A stretch of 64,000 nt of DNA from the NCBI RefSeq assembly GCF_010726955.1, contig NZ_AP022603.1, positions 2,728,001-2,792,000 on the forward strand, written 5' to 3'. Within the stretch, counting starts at the first letter, position 1, and every line of letters starts with the position of its first letter. Positions 16,487 through 24,130 of the stretch are shown here, piece by piece. The notes beneath the pieces were generated by a model. The model made no database searches, was not told the origin of the DNA, and saw only the letters and a list, made by a program, of their open reading frames with translations. Both the position numbers and the translations under genes were made by a program. The DNA is from Mycolicibacterium fallax (GTDB lineage Bacteria > Actinomycetota > Actinomycetes > Mycobacteriales > Mycobacteriaceae).

Positions 16487-17191
16487 CTACTTCAGCGGGG
16501 AGGGCGGCAGCGCCGACAGGATGGAATCCTCCCAGCCGTCGCGCAGCGCGGGCGCCACGCTCATCCAGGTGACGATCTCCGCCGGCGGATCGCCCTTCCA
16601 GGACGGGTAGTGGTTCTCGAAGCAGTCCCAGTCCCCATCCAGCGCCCAATAGTGGATCACCTCGTTGAACCGGAAGGTGGTGATGAAGGAGCCGAGCCAG
16701 CGCTTGCCGGTGGACTCCGACCACGGCACGTAGAGCCGTTCGAGTTCGCGGATGTAGTCGTCCTGGCGGCCCGGTTTGGTCTCCATGATCTCCTGGATGA
16801 CCAGACCGGCGCCGAAGCCCTCGGCGCTCAGCTGCGCCAGCGTCTTGTTGTACTTGCCCGCGTACATGATTCGGCCCTCGCCGGTGGCGCCGATGCCGCC
16901 GAGATAGCGCGACCAGGCGGTCGCGGCCCGCTCGTGGCTGCCGCCGCGGGCCTGCGCGGCACCGATCCGCGCATAGTCGGCGAACGCGTCGATCTCCCAG
17001 ATCACGGTGACCTGAGGCCAGTGCCCGTTGTACCGGGTGGTCTCCCACAGCGCGAACAGCCGGGCCCCCAGCTCGGTCATCATCGGCTGGTAGATCTCCA
17101 GGAATTTCTCGGTGAACCCCGCACCGTCACCGGAGCCCAGCGATATCGTTTCGTGCAGATACAGCAGGGTGTGACCGTAAAACTTCTTCAT
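16487..17191 (-). CDS. Conserved hypothetical, NIPSNAP/dimeric alpha-beta barrel-like
   Basis: Protein of 234 residues with an apparent internal duplication: two segments of about 100 residues, each beginning with a beta-strand (LLYLHETISL; YAGKYNKTLAQL) and including a helix followed by WEIDAFADYAR and RFNEVIHYWALD strands. This pattern is typical of tandem dimeric alpha-beta barrels such as NIPSNAP proteins, but the assignment is by pattern only. ATG at 17191 is chosen because upstream in-frame starts would run into the operator region; GAGGAC lies about 12 nt before it. First gene of the minus-strand catabolic operon. Confidence 0.65.
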   Translation of the reverse strand: MKKFYGHTLLYLHETISLGSGDGAGFTEKFLEIYQPMMTELGARLFALWETTRYNGHWPQVTVIWEIDAFADYARIGAAQARGGSHERAATAWSRYLGGIGATGEGRIMYAGKYNKTLAQLSAEGFGAGLVIQEIMETKPGRQDDYIRELERLYVPWSESTGKRWLGSFITTFRFNEVIHYWALDGDWDCFENHYPSWKGDPPAEIVTWMSVAPALRDGWEDSILSALPPSPLK

Positions 17192-17233
17192 CGACGGGTA
17201 TCCGTCCTCGTTGACAACGCCACCCGCAAAGCG

Positions 17234-17257
17234 TGACACTTAAGCAATGATTTGTAA
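17234..17257. promoter_or_regulatory. Operator T(T/G)ACA-N14-TGTAA, divergent promoter
   Basis: TGACA (17234-17238), 14 bp, TGTAA (17253-17257), in the divergent gap between the minus-strand P450/aldolase operon (start 17191) and the lactonase gene (start 17247). It overlaps the lactonase start codon. The outer sequence GCGTGACACT...TGTAAAGC is nearly identical to the copy at 20239. Likely repressor site acting on both units. Confidence 0.7.
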
Positions 17258-18077
17258 AGCGCCGCGGCCGCTGGCGGGCGGCTTCTGCTTCGGCGAGGGC
17301 CCGCGCTGGCGGGACGGGGCGCTGTGGTTCTCCGACATGCTCGGGGCGGCCGTGCACACCGTCGACCCCAGCGGCGCGATGACGACGCTGCCGCTGCCCG
17401 GACACCGCCCCTCCGGGCTCGGCTTCACCTCCGACGGGGCCCTGCTGATCGCCTCCACCACCGCGCGCACCCTGCTGCGCCGCGACGCCGACGGGCTGCG
17501 CGTCATCGCAGAGCTGGCCGAACTGGCGCCCGCCGACCTCGGGGACCTGGTCGTCGACAACCACGACCGGGTGTACCTGGGATCCCAGGCCCGCACCGAC
17601 GGGGTGCTGATCCGGGTCGATCCCGACGGCGCCGCGGCCGTCGTCGCCACCGGGCTGGACTTCCCCAACGGCATGGTGATCACCGACGACGGCCGGACGC
17701 TGATCGTCGCGGAGTCCACCGGCCGGCGGCTGACCGCCTTCACCATCGCCGCCGACGGCGCGCTGCACGAACCGCGGGTGTTCGCCGGCGGCCTCGACGG
17801 CCCGCCCGACGGCCTGGCGATCGACGCCGACGGCGGCGTCTGGACCGCGCTGACACTGGCCAACCGCTTCGACCGGATCGTCGAGGGCGGCGCGGTCACC
17901 GATCGGGTCGAGCTGGGCGAGCGGGTGGCGATCGCCCCGGCGCTGGGCGGGCCCGACGGCCGCACCCTGTTTCTGTTGTCGAGCACCCTGGCCTATCCCG
18001 AGCGCCTGGTGGGCACCAAGCTGGCACGGGTGGACACCGTGACCGTCGAGATTCCCCGTGGAGGACTGCCATCGTGA
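17247..18077 (+). CDS. SMP-30/gluconolactonase-like protein
   Basis: Six-bladed beta-propeller lactonase/esterase family, 276 residues, metal-dependent. Family metal ligands are visible: the glutamate in FGEGPRW, the asparagine in DFPNGMVI and the aspartate in PPDGLAID. It probably hydrolyses a lactone, which would fit the product of a Baeyer-Villiger or P450 reaction (inference). The only plausible start is ATG 17247, which falls inside the operator, so the mRNA is likely leaderless or nearly so. The stop overlaps the start of the thioesterase as GTGA. Confidence 0.88.
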   Translation: MICKAPRPLAGGFCFGEGPRWRDGALWFSDMLGAAVHTVDPSGAMTTLPLPGHRPSGLGFTSDGALLIASTTARTLLRRDADGLRVIAELAELAPADLGDLVVDNHDRVYLGSQARTDGVLIRVDPDGAAAVVATGLDFPNGMVITDDGRTLIVAESTGRRLTAFTIAADGALHEPRVFAGGLDGPPDGLAIDADGGVWTALTLANRFDRIVEGGAVTDRVELGERVAIAPALGGPDGRTLFLLSSTLAYPERLVGTKLARVDTVTVEIPRGGLPS

Positions 18078-18904
18078 CGGACTGCTACTACGAACTGCTC
18101 GAGGACGACGCCCCGGTGGGCCCGGCGCGGGGGCAGCGGCTGCGCCCGACCGCGATGGCGATCAGCACCTGGACGTCCGCGATCCAGCACGGCGCCCCGG
18201 TGTCCGCGCTGCTGGTGCGGGCCCTGGAGCGGTGCGCGCCGCGGCCCGACACCCGGCTGTCCCGGGTGGTGGTGGACCTGCTCGGACCGGTGCCGATGGC
18301 CGAAAGCCTCTGGGTGACCGCACAACTGGAGCGCGGCGGCACGCAGATCGAACTGGTCGGCGCCACGCTGTGGGCACCGGGTCCCGATGGTTCGCCGCGC
18401 GCGGTGGCCCGGGCCAGCGGCTGGCGGCTGCAGACCCTGGACACCGCCGAGCTCGGTGCCGCGCCGACCGAACCGCTGCCCGGCCGGGAGGCGGGCATCG
18501 ACCGCGAGCTGGCCGGTAAGTGGGACCCCAACTACGTGCACAGCGTGGACTGGCTGTGGCTCAAGGTTCCGCCGCACGACGGACCGGGCGAATCCTGGAT
18601 GCGGCCGCGGGTGGCGCTGGTCGACGACGAACCGCTCACCCCGATCCAGCGGCTGTTCACCGTCGCCGACTGCGCCAACGGGCTGGGATCCAAGCTCGAC
18701 ATCCGGCGCTGGACGTTCATGAACACCGACATGTCGGTGCACCTGCACCGGGTGCCGACCGGGCAGTGGTCGGGCATCCGCGCCGACACCCACTACGGCC
18801 CGGACGGCATCGGCAGCACCGTCGGCACGCTGTTCGACGACCAGGGTCCGGTCGGCGTGATCGCCCAGTCGGTGCTGGTGCGGCCGCGCCCGCCGAAGCC
18901 GTGA
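18074..18904 (+). CDS. Acyl-CoA thioesterase family protein (double hotdog)
   Basis: Protein of 276 residues resembling the TesB-like/thioesterase-superfamily proteins of actinobacteria: two hotdog-like halves, the second containing PIQRLFTVADCANGLG and WTFMNTDMSVHLHR, the latter being the characteristic aspartate-containing strand. It should hydrolyse an acyl-CoA and recycle CoA. GTG start at 18074 is translationally coupled to the lactonase by a 4-bp overlap, so the pair forms a two-gene operon under the 17.2-kb operator. Confidence 0.82.
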   Translation: MTDCYYELLEDDAPVGPARGQRLRPTAMAISTWTSAIQHGAPVSALLVRALERCAPRPDTRLSRVVVDLLGPVPMAESLWVTAQLERGGTQIELVGATLWAPGPDGSPRAVARASGWRLQTLDTAELGAAPTEPLPGREAGIDRELAGKWDPNYVHSVDWLWLKVPPHDGPGESWMRPRVALVDDEPLTPIQRLFTVADCANGLGSKLDIRRWTFMNTDMSVHLHRVPTGQWSGIRADTHYGPDGIGSTVGTLFDDQGPVGVIAQSVLVRPRPPKP

Positions 18905-18974
18905 TCAGGGGTTGTTGAGCCCAGCGGCGCGCCGGCGGCAGCCGGGATCGGGCCGGCAATTGCCGCACCACGGC

Positions 18975-20228
18975 CTACCCGATATGCGCGGGCACCCGCT
19001 TGATGCCGTGGATGAAGCTGCTCTGCAGGTATTCCGGCTGGCCGAACTCCACCGTCTTCAGCCGGGTCAGCAGCTCCCGGAACAGATGGCGCAGTTCGGT
19101 TTTCGCCAGGCTCGCGCCCAGGCAGAAGTGCGGCCCGCCGCCGCCGAAGCCGAGGTGCGGGTTCGGGGATCGGCTCAGGTCGAATTCCCGAGGCCGCTCG
19201 AACACCGCCTCGTCGCGGTTGGCCGAGCAGTAGAACATGCAGATCTTGTCGCCTTCGCGCAGCTGCTGACCGCCCAGTTCGGTGTCGCGGGTGACGAACC
19301 GGGCGAACTGCATCACCGGGCTCGACCACCGAATGAACTCCTCGATCGCCGGCCCGATCCGGCCGTCGAAGTCCGCCATCAGCCAGGCCCGCTGCTCGGG
19401 GTTGGCGGCCAGCGCCATCATCGCGTGGGTGGTGGTCTGCTTGGTGGTGTCGTTGCCGGCCGAGGCCAACAGCACCAGGAAGGCGCCGACCTCCTCGTCG
19501 GTGAGCCGGTGCCCGTCCACCTCGGCGTTGACGATCGCGGTCATCAGATCGTCGGCCGGGTTGGCCCGCCGGTGCTTGGCCAGTTCGATGCCGGTGCTCG
19601 ACAGCAGGATCATCTCGTTGATGGTGTCGGTGGCCCGCTCCTCCAGGGAGCTGTAGTCGTCGTCGCTCATCGAGAAGAGCTTCTCCGCGGCGTGCGCGAC
19701 GGCCTCCCGATCGGCCGCGGGCACCCCGAGCATCTCCGAAATGGTCATCATCGGGAGCTGACTCGAGCAGGCGGCGACGAAGTCCACGTCGCCGGCGCCG
19801 ATCAGGCCGTCGACCACCCGCACGGCGTTGGCGTGGATCTGCTCCTCGATCTTGCGGACGTTGCGCGGGGTGAACGCCGAGCTGACCAGCCGCCGGTACA
19901 CCGTCTGCTGCGGCGGGTCCATCGTCAGGAAGAACGTCGCGATGCGCTGCATCTCCACCGGCATCGGATCCGGCGCCACGCCCTGGGCCGAGGAGAACAC
20001 CTCGTAGTTGAGGCTGGCCTCAACAATGTCGGCGCGCCGGGTGACCGCCCAGTAGCCGGGTTCCTCCAGGTCGAACAACGACGAGAACGGCCGCTGCCAG
20101 GACAGCCCCGGTTGGGCGCGCAGCTGCGCGAAGGTTTCGTCGCGCGCGGTGAAGGGCTGGGCCCAGAACTCCCGGGCCGAAATGTCGAGTTCGCTGTGCT
20201 GCCGCTCGGCGGCATCGACGACGGTCAT
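18975..20228 (-). CDS. Cytochrome P450 (CYP124/125/142-like group)
   Basis: P450 of 417 residues. Heme signature FGGGGPHFCLG with proximal cysteine about residue 369, ExxR as EFIR, and the I-helix motif ASAGNDTT. The GGGGPHFC form and AGN(D/E)TT are typical of the mycobacterial P450s that hydroxylate the terminal methyl of sterol side chains and branched lipids, so a lipid or terpenoid substrate is likely (inference from family resemblance). ATG at 20228 lies about 5 nt after the predicted transcription start set by a TAGTGT -10 box (20246-20241, minus strand) inside the operator. Divergent from the TetR unit. Confidence 0.92.
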   Translation of the reverse strand: MTVVDAAERQHSELDISAREFWAQPFTARDETFAQLRAQPGLSWQRPFSSLFDLEEPGYWAVTRRADIVEASLNYEVFSSAQGVAPDPMPVEMQRIATFFLTMDPPQQTVYRRLVSSAFTPRNVRKIEEQIHANAVRVVDGLIGAGDVDFVAACSSQLPMMTISEMLGVPAADREAVAHAAEKLFSMSDDDYSSLEERATDTINEMILLSSTGIELAKHRRANPADDLMTAIVNAEVDGHRLTDEEVGAFLVLLASAGNDTTKQTTTHAMMALAANPEQRAWLMADFDGRIGPAIEEFIRWSSPVMQFARFVTRDTELGGQQLREGDKICMFYCSANRDEAVFERPREFDLSRSPNPHLGFGGGGPHFCLGASLAKTELRHLFRELLTRLKTVEFGQPEYLQSSFIHGIKRVPAHIG

Positions 20229-20238
20229 GCGATCAGCG

Positions 20239-20262
20239 TGACACTAACTACAATTGATGTAA
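20239..20262. promoter_or_regulatory. Operator T(T/G)ACA-N14-TGTAA covering two divergent -10 boxes
   Basis: TGACA (20239-20243), 14 bp, TGTAA (20258-20262). Within it lie a plus-strand -10 box TACAAT (20249-20254) and a minus-strand -10 box TAGTGT (complement of 20241-20246), which would start RNA about 5-6 nt before the small ORF at 20267 and the P450 at 20228. A dimer bound here would block both promoters. Confidence 0.7.
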
Positions 20263-20266
20263 AGCT

Positions 20267-20380
20267 ATGCGGATGGTTTTCCGCACCGTCCGGTTCACTT
20301 CGGCCCGCGCCAACCCGGTCGCCAGCTACCATCTGATCGGCAAAGACATTCCGATGGGCATGAAGGTCGGTGGCTGGTGA
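20267..20380 (+). CDS. Putative 37-aa leader ORF coupled to TetR
   Basis: Small reading frame between the operator and the TetR gene, starting MRMVFRTVRF and ending MGMKVGGW. It begins about 6 nt after the predicted transcription start and its TGA overlaps the TetR GTG start as GTGA, the same coupling used by real operons in this window. The peptide is basic (five arginines, two lysines). ATG 20273 is an alternative start. I do not recognise it; it could be a leader peptide coupling TetR translation, a real small protein, or the remnant of a lost gene. Codon third positions are GC-rich but the ORF is too short for that to decide. Confidence 0.35.
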   Translation: MRMVFRTVRFTSARANPVASYHLIGKDIPMGMKVGGW

Positions 20381-20970
20381 CGGCAAAGAAGACGGCGGGC
20401 GCCGCGGCGAATGGCGCCAGCTCCCGGCGGGGCGCGCCGGACCCCGCCGCCGCCGTGCACACCAGCCGGCGGATCCTGGACGCCACCGCCGAAGTGATGA
20501 GCCGCAACGGGATGAGCAAACTCAGCCTGTCCGACGTGGCGCAGGAGGCCGGGGTTTCCCGGCCCACCCTCTACCGCTGGTTCTCCTCCAAGGAAGAACT
20601 CATCGACGCGTTCACCCGATACGAGCGCGACCTGTTCGAGGGCGGCATCGCCAATGTCACCGCGGGCCTGCGCGGCGCCGAACGCCTCGACGCGGCACTG
20701 AAGTTCATCGTGGAGTTTCAGCAGTCCTACTCCGGCGTCCGGATGATCGACATCGAGCCCGAGCAGGTGATCGCCCGAATCGCCGAGGTGCTGCCGGTGA
20801 TGCGCGACCGGCTCGAGCGGTTGATCCCGGGTCCCGACGCGGCGATCGCCGCGGCCACCGCGACCCGGGTCGCGGTGTGCCACTACGTCGTTCGCAGCGA
20901 GGACTCCGAGCAGTTCCTGGCCCAGCTGCGCCACGCGGTGGGGCTCAAGAACCGCAACGCCTCACACTGA
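20377..20970 (+). CDS. TetR family transcriptional regulator (candidate controller of the cluster)
   Basis: Repressor of 197 residues. The helix-turn-helix lies at about 30-75 (SLSDVAQEAGVSRPTLYRWF), after a longer than usual disordered Ala/Gly/Lys-rich N-terminus of about 27 residues. GTG at 20377 overlaps the stop of the small leader ORF. Because one copy of the shared operator covers its own promoter and the others sit before the flanking catabolic units, it is the best candidate for the regulator that reads T(T/G)ACA-N14-TGTAA (inference; another TetR elsewhere in the genome is possible). The last 9 bp overlap the convergent phosphotransferase gene. Confidence 0.92.
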   Translation: MTAKKTAGAAANGASSRRGAPDPAAAVHTSRRILDATAEVMSRNGMSKLSLSDVAQEAGVSRPTLYRWFSSKEELIDAFTRYERDLFEGGIANVTAGLRGAERLDAALKFIVEFQQSYSGVRMIDIEPEQVIARIAEVLPVMRDRLERLIPGPDAAIAAATATRVAVCHYVVRSEDSEQFLAQLRHAVGLKNRNASH

Positions 20971-22104
20971 GGATCGCAGCGCCGGCACGGTCTGCAGGTC
21001 ATCGATCGCCGCCACCGCCCGGCGCAGTCCCTCCAGCGCGATGTTCTCGGTCTGCATGCCGCCCAGACCCGCCGTCGCCAGCGCCGAGACGTAGGAATAG
21101 ACCGCGTTCTGTCGGTACCGCTCGAACAGTTCCGCGCCGTCGAGTTCCGGCCCGCCCGCTTCGACCAGGGCCTCGCGGTAGCTGTCCAGCAGTTCGCGCT
21201 GACGCTCCCGGCGTTCCTCGGTGGTCATCCCGAGCACCAGCGTGTAGGCCAGGTCGCGGGACGGGTGCCCGCGGCGGACCACCTGCCAGTCCAGCAGGCC
21301 GGCCCGCCCGGCGCGGAAATAGGTGTTACCCGGGTGCGAGTCGCCGTGCAGCACAAAGTGCCGGCCGCGATCGTTGAACACCGCGATCTGCTGCAGGTGC
21401 TCCCACAGGTACTGGCCCCGGTAGACGTCGATATCGGTGCAGCGGGAGAGCTTTTCGGCGGATTTGCGCATCAGCATCGGGGTCAGCGGGTTGGCCGGAT
21501 CGGTCGACGGCGGCGACAGCCAGCCCAGCGGCCCGGCACCGCCGGGTTTGACCGGCATTCGGTCGGCGAACGTGCCGTGCAGCTGCCCAAGCGCGCGCAT
21601 CACCCCGGTCATCTGGTCGGCGCTCAGCGGGTTGAGGGTGTCCGGGAAGACGCAGTCGGTGACCGACATATCCTCCAGCACCACAATGTAACGCCCGGTC
21701 AGGTCGTCGAAGGCGGTGCCGTGACAGCGCGGCACACCGTCGCCGAGGTCCGGGGCCAGCCAACGGTAGAACCGGCATTCGGTTTCGGCCAGCCGGGCCA
21801 GTTCGCCGAGCATCCGGGTGGCGACGGTGGCCGCGGGCATCTTCACGAACACCGTCTCGGGGACATCGTCGCCGACCAGCGCCAGCCGGGCCCGACACGA
21901 GGTGCCGTCGGCACCGTCCAGGCGCCGGACCTGCTCGACATGCCGGCGCAGTACCCGGGACAGGAAGGCGGCGTCGAGCTCGTCGACCGAGCGCGGGAAC
22001 GCCCGCAGCCCACCCAGCGTCGCGTCGGTGGCAACCCGCAGCACCCCACCGGCGACGTGCGCGCCCAGCCGCGCGATCGGCGCAATCGCGTTGTTCTCCA
22101 GCAC
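20962..22104 (-). CDS. Phosphotransferase family protein (APH/ChoK-like)
   Basis: Kinase-fold protein of 380 residues of the aminoglycoside phosphotransferase/ecdysteroid-kinase type. The catalytic loop HGDSHPGN (HxDxxxxN) and the following LLDWQ metal-binding aspartate are intact, with an upstream FVKMP lysine for ATP. In mycobacterial lipid-degradation clusters such proteins are common and are thought to phosphorylate small hydroxylated molecules; no resistance role is implied. GTG start at 22104, 3 nt after the stop of the oxidoreductase gene; last gene of the SnoaL-VOC-LLM-kinase operon. Confidence 0.88.
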   Translation of the reverse strand: MLENNAIAPIARLGAHVAGGVLRVATDATLGGLRAFPRSVDELDAAFLSRVLRRHVEQVRRLDGADGTSCRARLALVGDDVPETVFVKMPAATVATRMLGELARLAETECRFYRWLAPDLGDGVPRCHGTAFDDLTGRYIVVLEDMSVTDCVFPDTLNPLSADQMTGVMRALGQLHGTFADRMPVKPGGAGPLGWLSPPSTDPANPLTPMLMRKSAEKLSRCTDIDVYRGQYLWEHLQQIAVFNDRGRHFVLHGDSHPGNTYFRAGRAGLLDWQVVRRGHPSRDLAYTLVLGMTTEERRERQRELLDSYREALVEAGGPELDGAELFERYRQNAVYSYVSALATAGLGGMQTENIALEGLRRAVAAIDDLQTVPALRSSV

Positions 22105-22107
22105 CTC

Positions 22108-23034
22108 TCAGCCCGCGATCCGCGCGATGACGCGTTCGCCGAACAGCCCGATCGCGTCGAGCACCTGGGCCAGGCTCTCCCCCGGCAGCGGGACCTGCAG
22201 CCAGCTGACCCCGGCGGCGGCCAGTTCGGTGGCACCGGCCAGGTAGGCGTCGGGGTCGAAGTCCGGCTGCCCGGGAGTGCCGCCGACCAGGTTGGTGAAG
22301 CTGACGTCGATGTCGGTGAATTCCCTTCCCGCCACATCGAATCGGCGACGCAGGTCGTCGATGCCGGATCGCAGCGCCGCCACCGAGTCCAGCGCGGCGG
22401 TGCCGGCGGCCTTGGCCAGCCCGGGCGGTGCGGCGAACGGCGCCCACCCGTTGCCGTGCTCGGCCACCCGCTGCCGGGCCGCACCGGTGTTGCCGCCGAT
22501 CCAGATCGGCGGGTGCGGGCCGCTGACCGGCCGGGGGTGCGCGGTGATGCCGCGCGCGCTGAAGTGCGCGCCCTCCACGGTCACGTCGTCGCCGGACCAG
22601 ACCGCCCGGATCACCGCGAGCGCCTCGTCGAAGCGCTCCGCGCGGGTGTCGAAATCCACGCCCAGCGCAGCGAATTCGCGCTTGAGATAGCCGACGCCGA
22701 CGGCCAGGGTGAATCGGCCGCCGGACAACCGGTCCAGGGTCGCGCCCTGCTTGGCCACCACGAACGGACTGTGGTAAGGCAGCACCACAATGTTGGGGAT
22801 CAGCCGCAGCTCGGTGGTGCGCGCGGCGGCATAACCCATCGCGGTGAACGGATCGAGGCTGTCGTGGCCGCCGGCCTCCAGCCAGCGCTGCGGCGGGGCG
22901 GGATGATCGGTGAAGCCCAGCGCACCGAACCCGGCGGCCTCCAGCGCCTCGGCGACCGCCGCCACACCGGCTCCGTCGACGAGCTCGGGGTTGGCGGGGT
23001 GGCTGATGATCGGGTGGGTACAGGCGAATCGCAT
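22108..23034 (-). CDS. LLM class flavin-dependent (F420-type) oxidoreductase
   Basis: Luciferase-like TIM-barrel oxidoreductase of 308 residues. It shows the family patterns EALEAAGFGALGFTDHP near the N-terminus, LDRLSGGRFTLAVGVGY, and HPRPVSGPHPPIWIGGN, typical of the mycobacterial TIGR03619-like F420-dependent enzymes. ATG 23034 is chosen because GAGGAG lies 7 nt upstream; the GTG at 23049 overlapping the VOC stop is an alternative. Likely reduces or oxidises an intermediate with F420H2 or FMN; substrate unknown. Confidence 0.88.
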   Translation of the reverse strand: MRFACTHPIISHPANPELVDGAGVAAVAEALEAAGFGALGFTDHPAPPQRWLEAGGHDSLDPFTAMGYAAARTTELRLIPNIVVLPYHSPFVVAKQGATLDRLSGGRFTLAVGVGYLKREFAALGVDFDTRAERFDEALAVIRAVWSGDDVTVEGAHFSARGITAHPRPVSGPHPPIWIGGNTGAARQRVAEHGNGWAPFAAPPGLAKAAGTAALDSVAALRSGIDDLRRRFDVAGREFTDIDVSFTNLVGGTPGQPDFDPDAYLAGATELAAAGVSWLQVPLPGESLAQVLDAIGLFGERVIARIAG

Positions 23035-23045
23035 CAACGGGCTCC

Positions 23046-23531
23046 TCACGACGTGCTCAACTGGGCCAGGAAACCGGGCCAGTCGGGGAACAGGGCACGG
23101 TCGACGATCTCGATGCGCACCCCGGAGGGGTCGATGAAATAGCCGAAGGTGTGCAGGGTGTCATCGGCGGGCGCCGCTTCCAGGGTGTAGCCGGCCCGGC
23201 GCAGGCCCGCGGCGGCCGCGGCGATGTCGTCGACCCAGTAGCCCAAATGGTGCACCGCCCGCCCCGGGGTTTCGGTCCAGACGGTGCCCGGTACCGCGGC
23301 CACCAGTTCCAGGTGCGGGGCCCCGACCGTGAAGGCCACCCGGAATGGCATGTCGACGTCGACGGTCTCGCCGCCGGCGTCCCAGATCCGCACCGCGACG
23401 GTGTATTCCAACGGCCGGGTCCAGCTGCAGCCGGTGGCCGCGGTCAGCCGGGCCGCAGCCCCGTCGAAGTCGTCGACGACGATGCCGCTGTGATACAGGT
23501 CGGCCGCCCGCAGCGGCGTCGTCGCGGTCAT
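23046..23531 (-). CDS. VOC family protein (glyoxalase/dioxygenase-like)
   Basis: Vicinal-oxygen-chelate protein of 161 residues: two beta-alpha-beta-beta-beta modules, the first starting DLYHSGIVVDDFDGAAARL and the second HHLGYWVDDIAAAAAGLRRAG. Candidate metal ligands are H15 in the first module, the histidine pair in RAVHHLGY and E in VRIEIVD. It could be an epimerase, isomerase or extradiol-type enzyme. ATG overlaps the SnoaL-like gene stop as ATGA, so they are co-translated. Confidence 0.85.
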   Translation of the reverse strand: MTATTPLRAADLYHSGIVVDDFDGAAARLTAATGCSWTRPLEYTVAVRIWDAGGETVDVDMPFRVAFTVGAPHLELVAAVPGTVWTETPGRAVHHLGYWVDDIAAAAAGLRRAGYTLEAAPADDTLHTFGYFIDPSGVRIEIVDRALFPDWPGFLAQLSTS

Positions 23532-24046
23532 GACCGCCGATTCTTCCGCGCCATCGCCCGGCCGGCGGCGGCGCGCATCCGGTCCGAGACGAACAGCGTG
23601 CCCACCGGGGTGTGGATGTCCTCGCGCAGCCGGGTCAGCGTCGAGGTGGCGATCTGCCACCCGGCGTCGGATTTGCGGTAGGTCTCCCGGTAGTGCCCGT
23701 AGCCCACCAGGGTCGCCAGCCGGCCGAACCGCACCACGTCCTGCAGTGCCCACACCCCGGTGGCGGTGGTCGGCGTGGTGATCTCCAGTTCGGGGGCGTG
23801 CACCTGGTGCACGGTGGGGCGGGACGGCCGGCCCAGGGTGGCGCGGGTGAACGCGACGAAGTCGTCGGCGCCGGCGATCCGCAGCCCGCCGGCCCGGGAG
23901 GTGTCGCTGATGAAGTCGTCGGTGAACAGCGTCCGCCAGCGGGTCCAGTCCTTGGCGTCCAGGTAGCGGCAGTACCGGGCCTTGAGGGTTTTGAGCGCCT
24001 CGAGCTCGAGCAGCGAGTCGTCGGCGTCCACCACCGGCCTTCCCAT
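23528..24046 (-). CDS. SnoaL-like/NTF2-fold protein
   Basis: Protein of 172 residues with the conical NTF2-like fold seen in SnoaL cyclases, ketosteroid isomerase and scytalone dehydratase. Characteristic N-terminal helix LEALKTLKARYCRYLDAKDW, then LFTDDFISD and the C-terminal strand DAGWQIATSTLTRLRE. Likely binds a hydrophobic intermediate and performs an isomerisation or dehydration, or simply acts as an accessory protein. First gene of its operon; the ATG at 24046 lies 3 nt from the operator at 24050. Confidence 0.82.
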   Translation of the reverse strand: MGRPVVDADDSLLELEALKTLKARYCRYLDAKDWTRWRTLFTDDFISDTSRAGGLRIAGADDFVAFTRATLGRPSRPTVHQVHAPELEITTPTTATGVWALQDVVRFGRLATLVGYGHYRETYRKSDAGWQIATSTLTRLREDIHTPVGTLFVSDRMRAAAGRAMARKNRRS

Positions 24047-24049
24047 TGA

Positions 24050-24073
24050 TTACAGATTCACCTTGCACTGTAA
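24050..24073. promoter_or_regulatory. Operator TTACA-N14-TGTAA, divergent promoter
   Basis: TTACA (24050-24054), 14 bp, TGTAA (24069-24073): both half-sites perfect. It lies immediately before the SnoaL-VOC-LLM-kinase operon (start 24046) and about 58 bp before the serine hydrolase start (24131). It would block the minus-strand promoter directly; an effect on the plus-strand gene is less certain. Confidence 0.7.
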
Positions 24074-24117
24074 TGCGCGACGGTCGTCGGTGCCACGGTT
24101 CGGTGATCTCGGGGTCG

Positions 24118-24123
24118 TAGGCT
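24118..24123 (+). promoter_or_regulatory. -10 box TAGGCT for leaderless hydrolase transcript
   Basis: TAGGCT followed by 7 nt and the ATG at 24131, with no Shine-Dalgarno. Confidence 0.5.
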
Positions 24124-24130
24124 GGGCGGC

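Noticed and set aside
14369..17236. Long plus-strand open frame opposite ADH, P450 and barrel genes
   Set aside because: Shadow frame of high-GC coding DNA; the minus-strand genes carry all catalytic motifs.
20239..20262. Reading T(T/G)ACA-N14-TGTAA as -35/-10 hexamers of a common promoter
   Set aside because: The 14-bp spacer is too short for sigma-A promoters, and the copies stand in differing orientation and distance to starts; separate -10 boxes with correct spacing exist.
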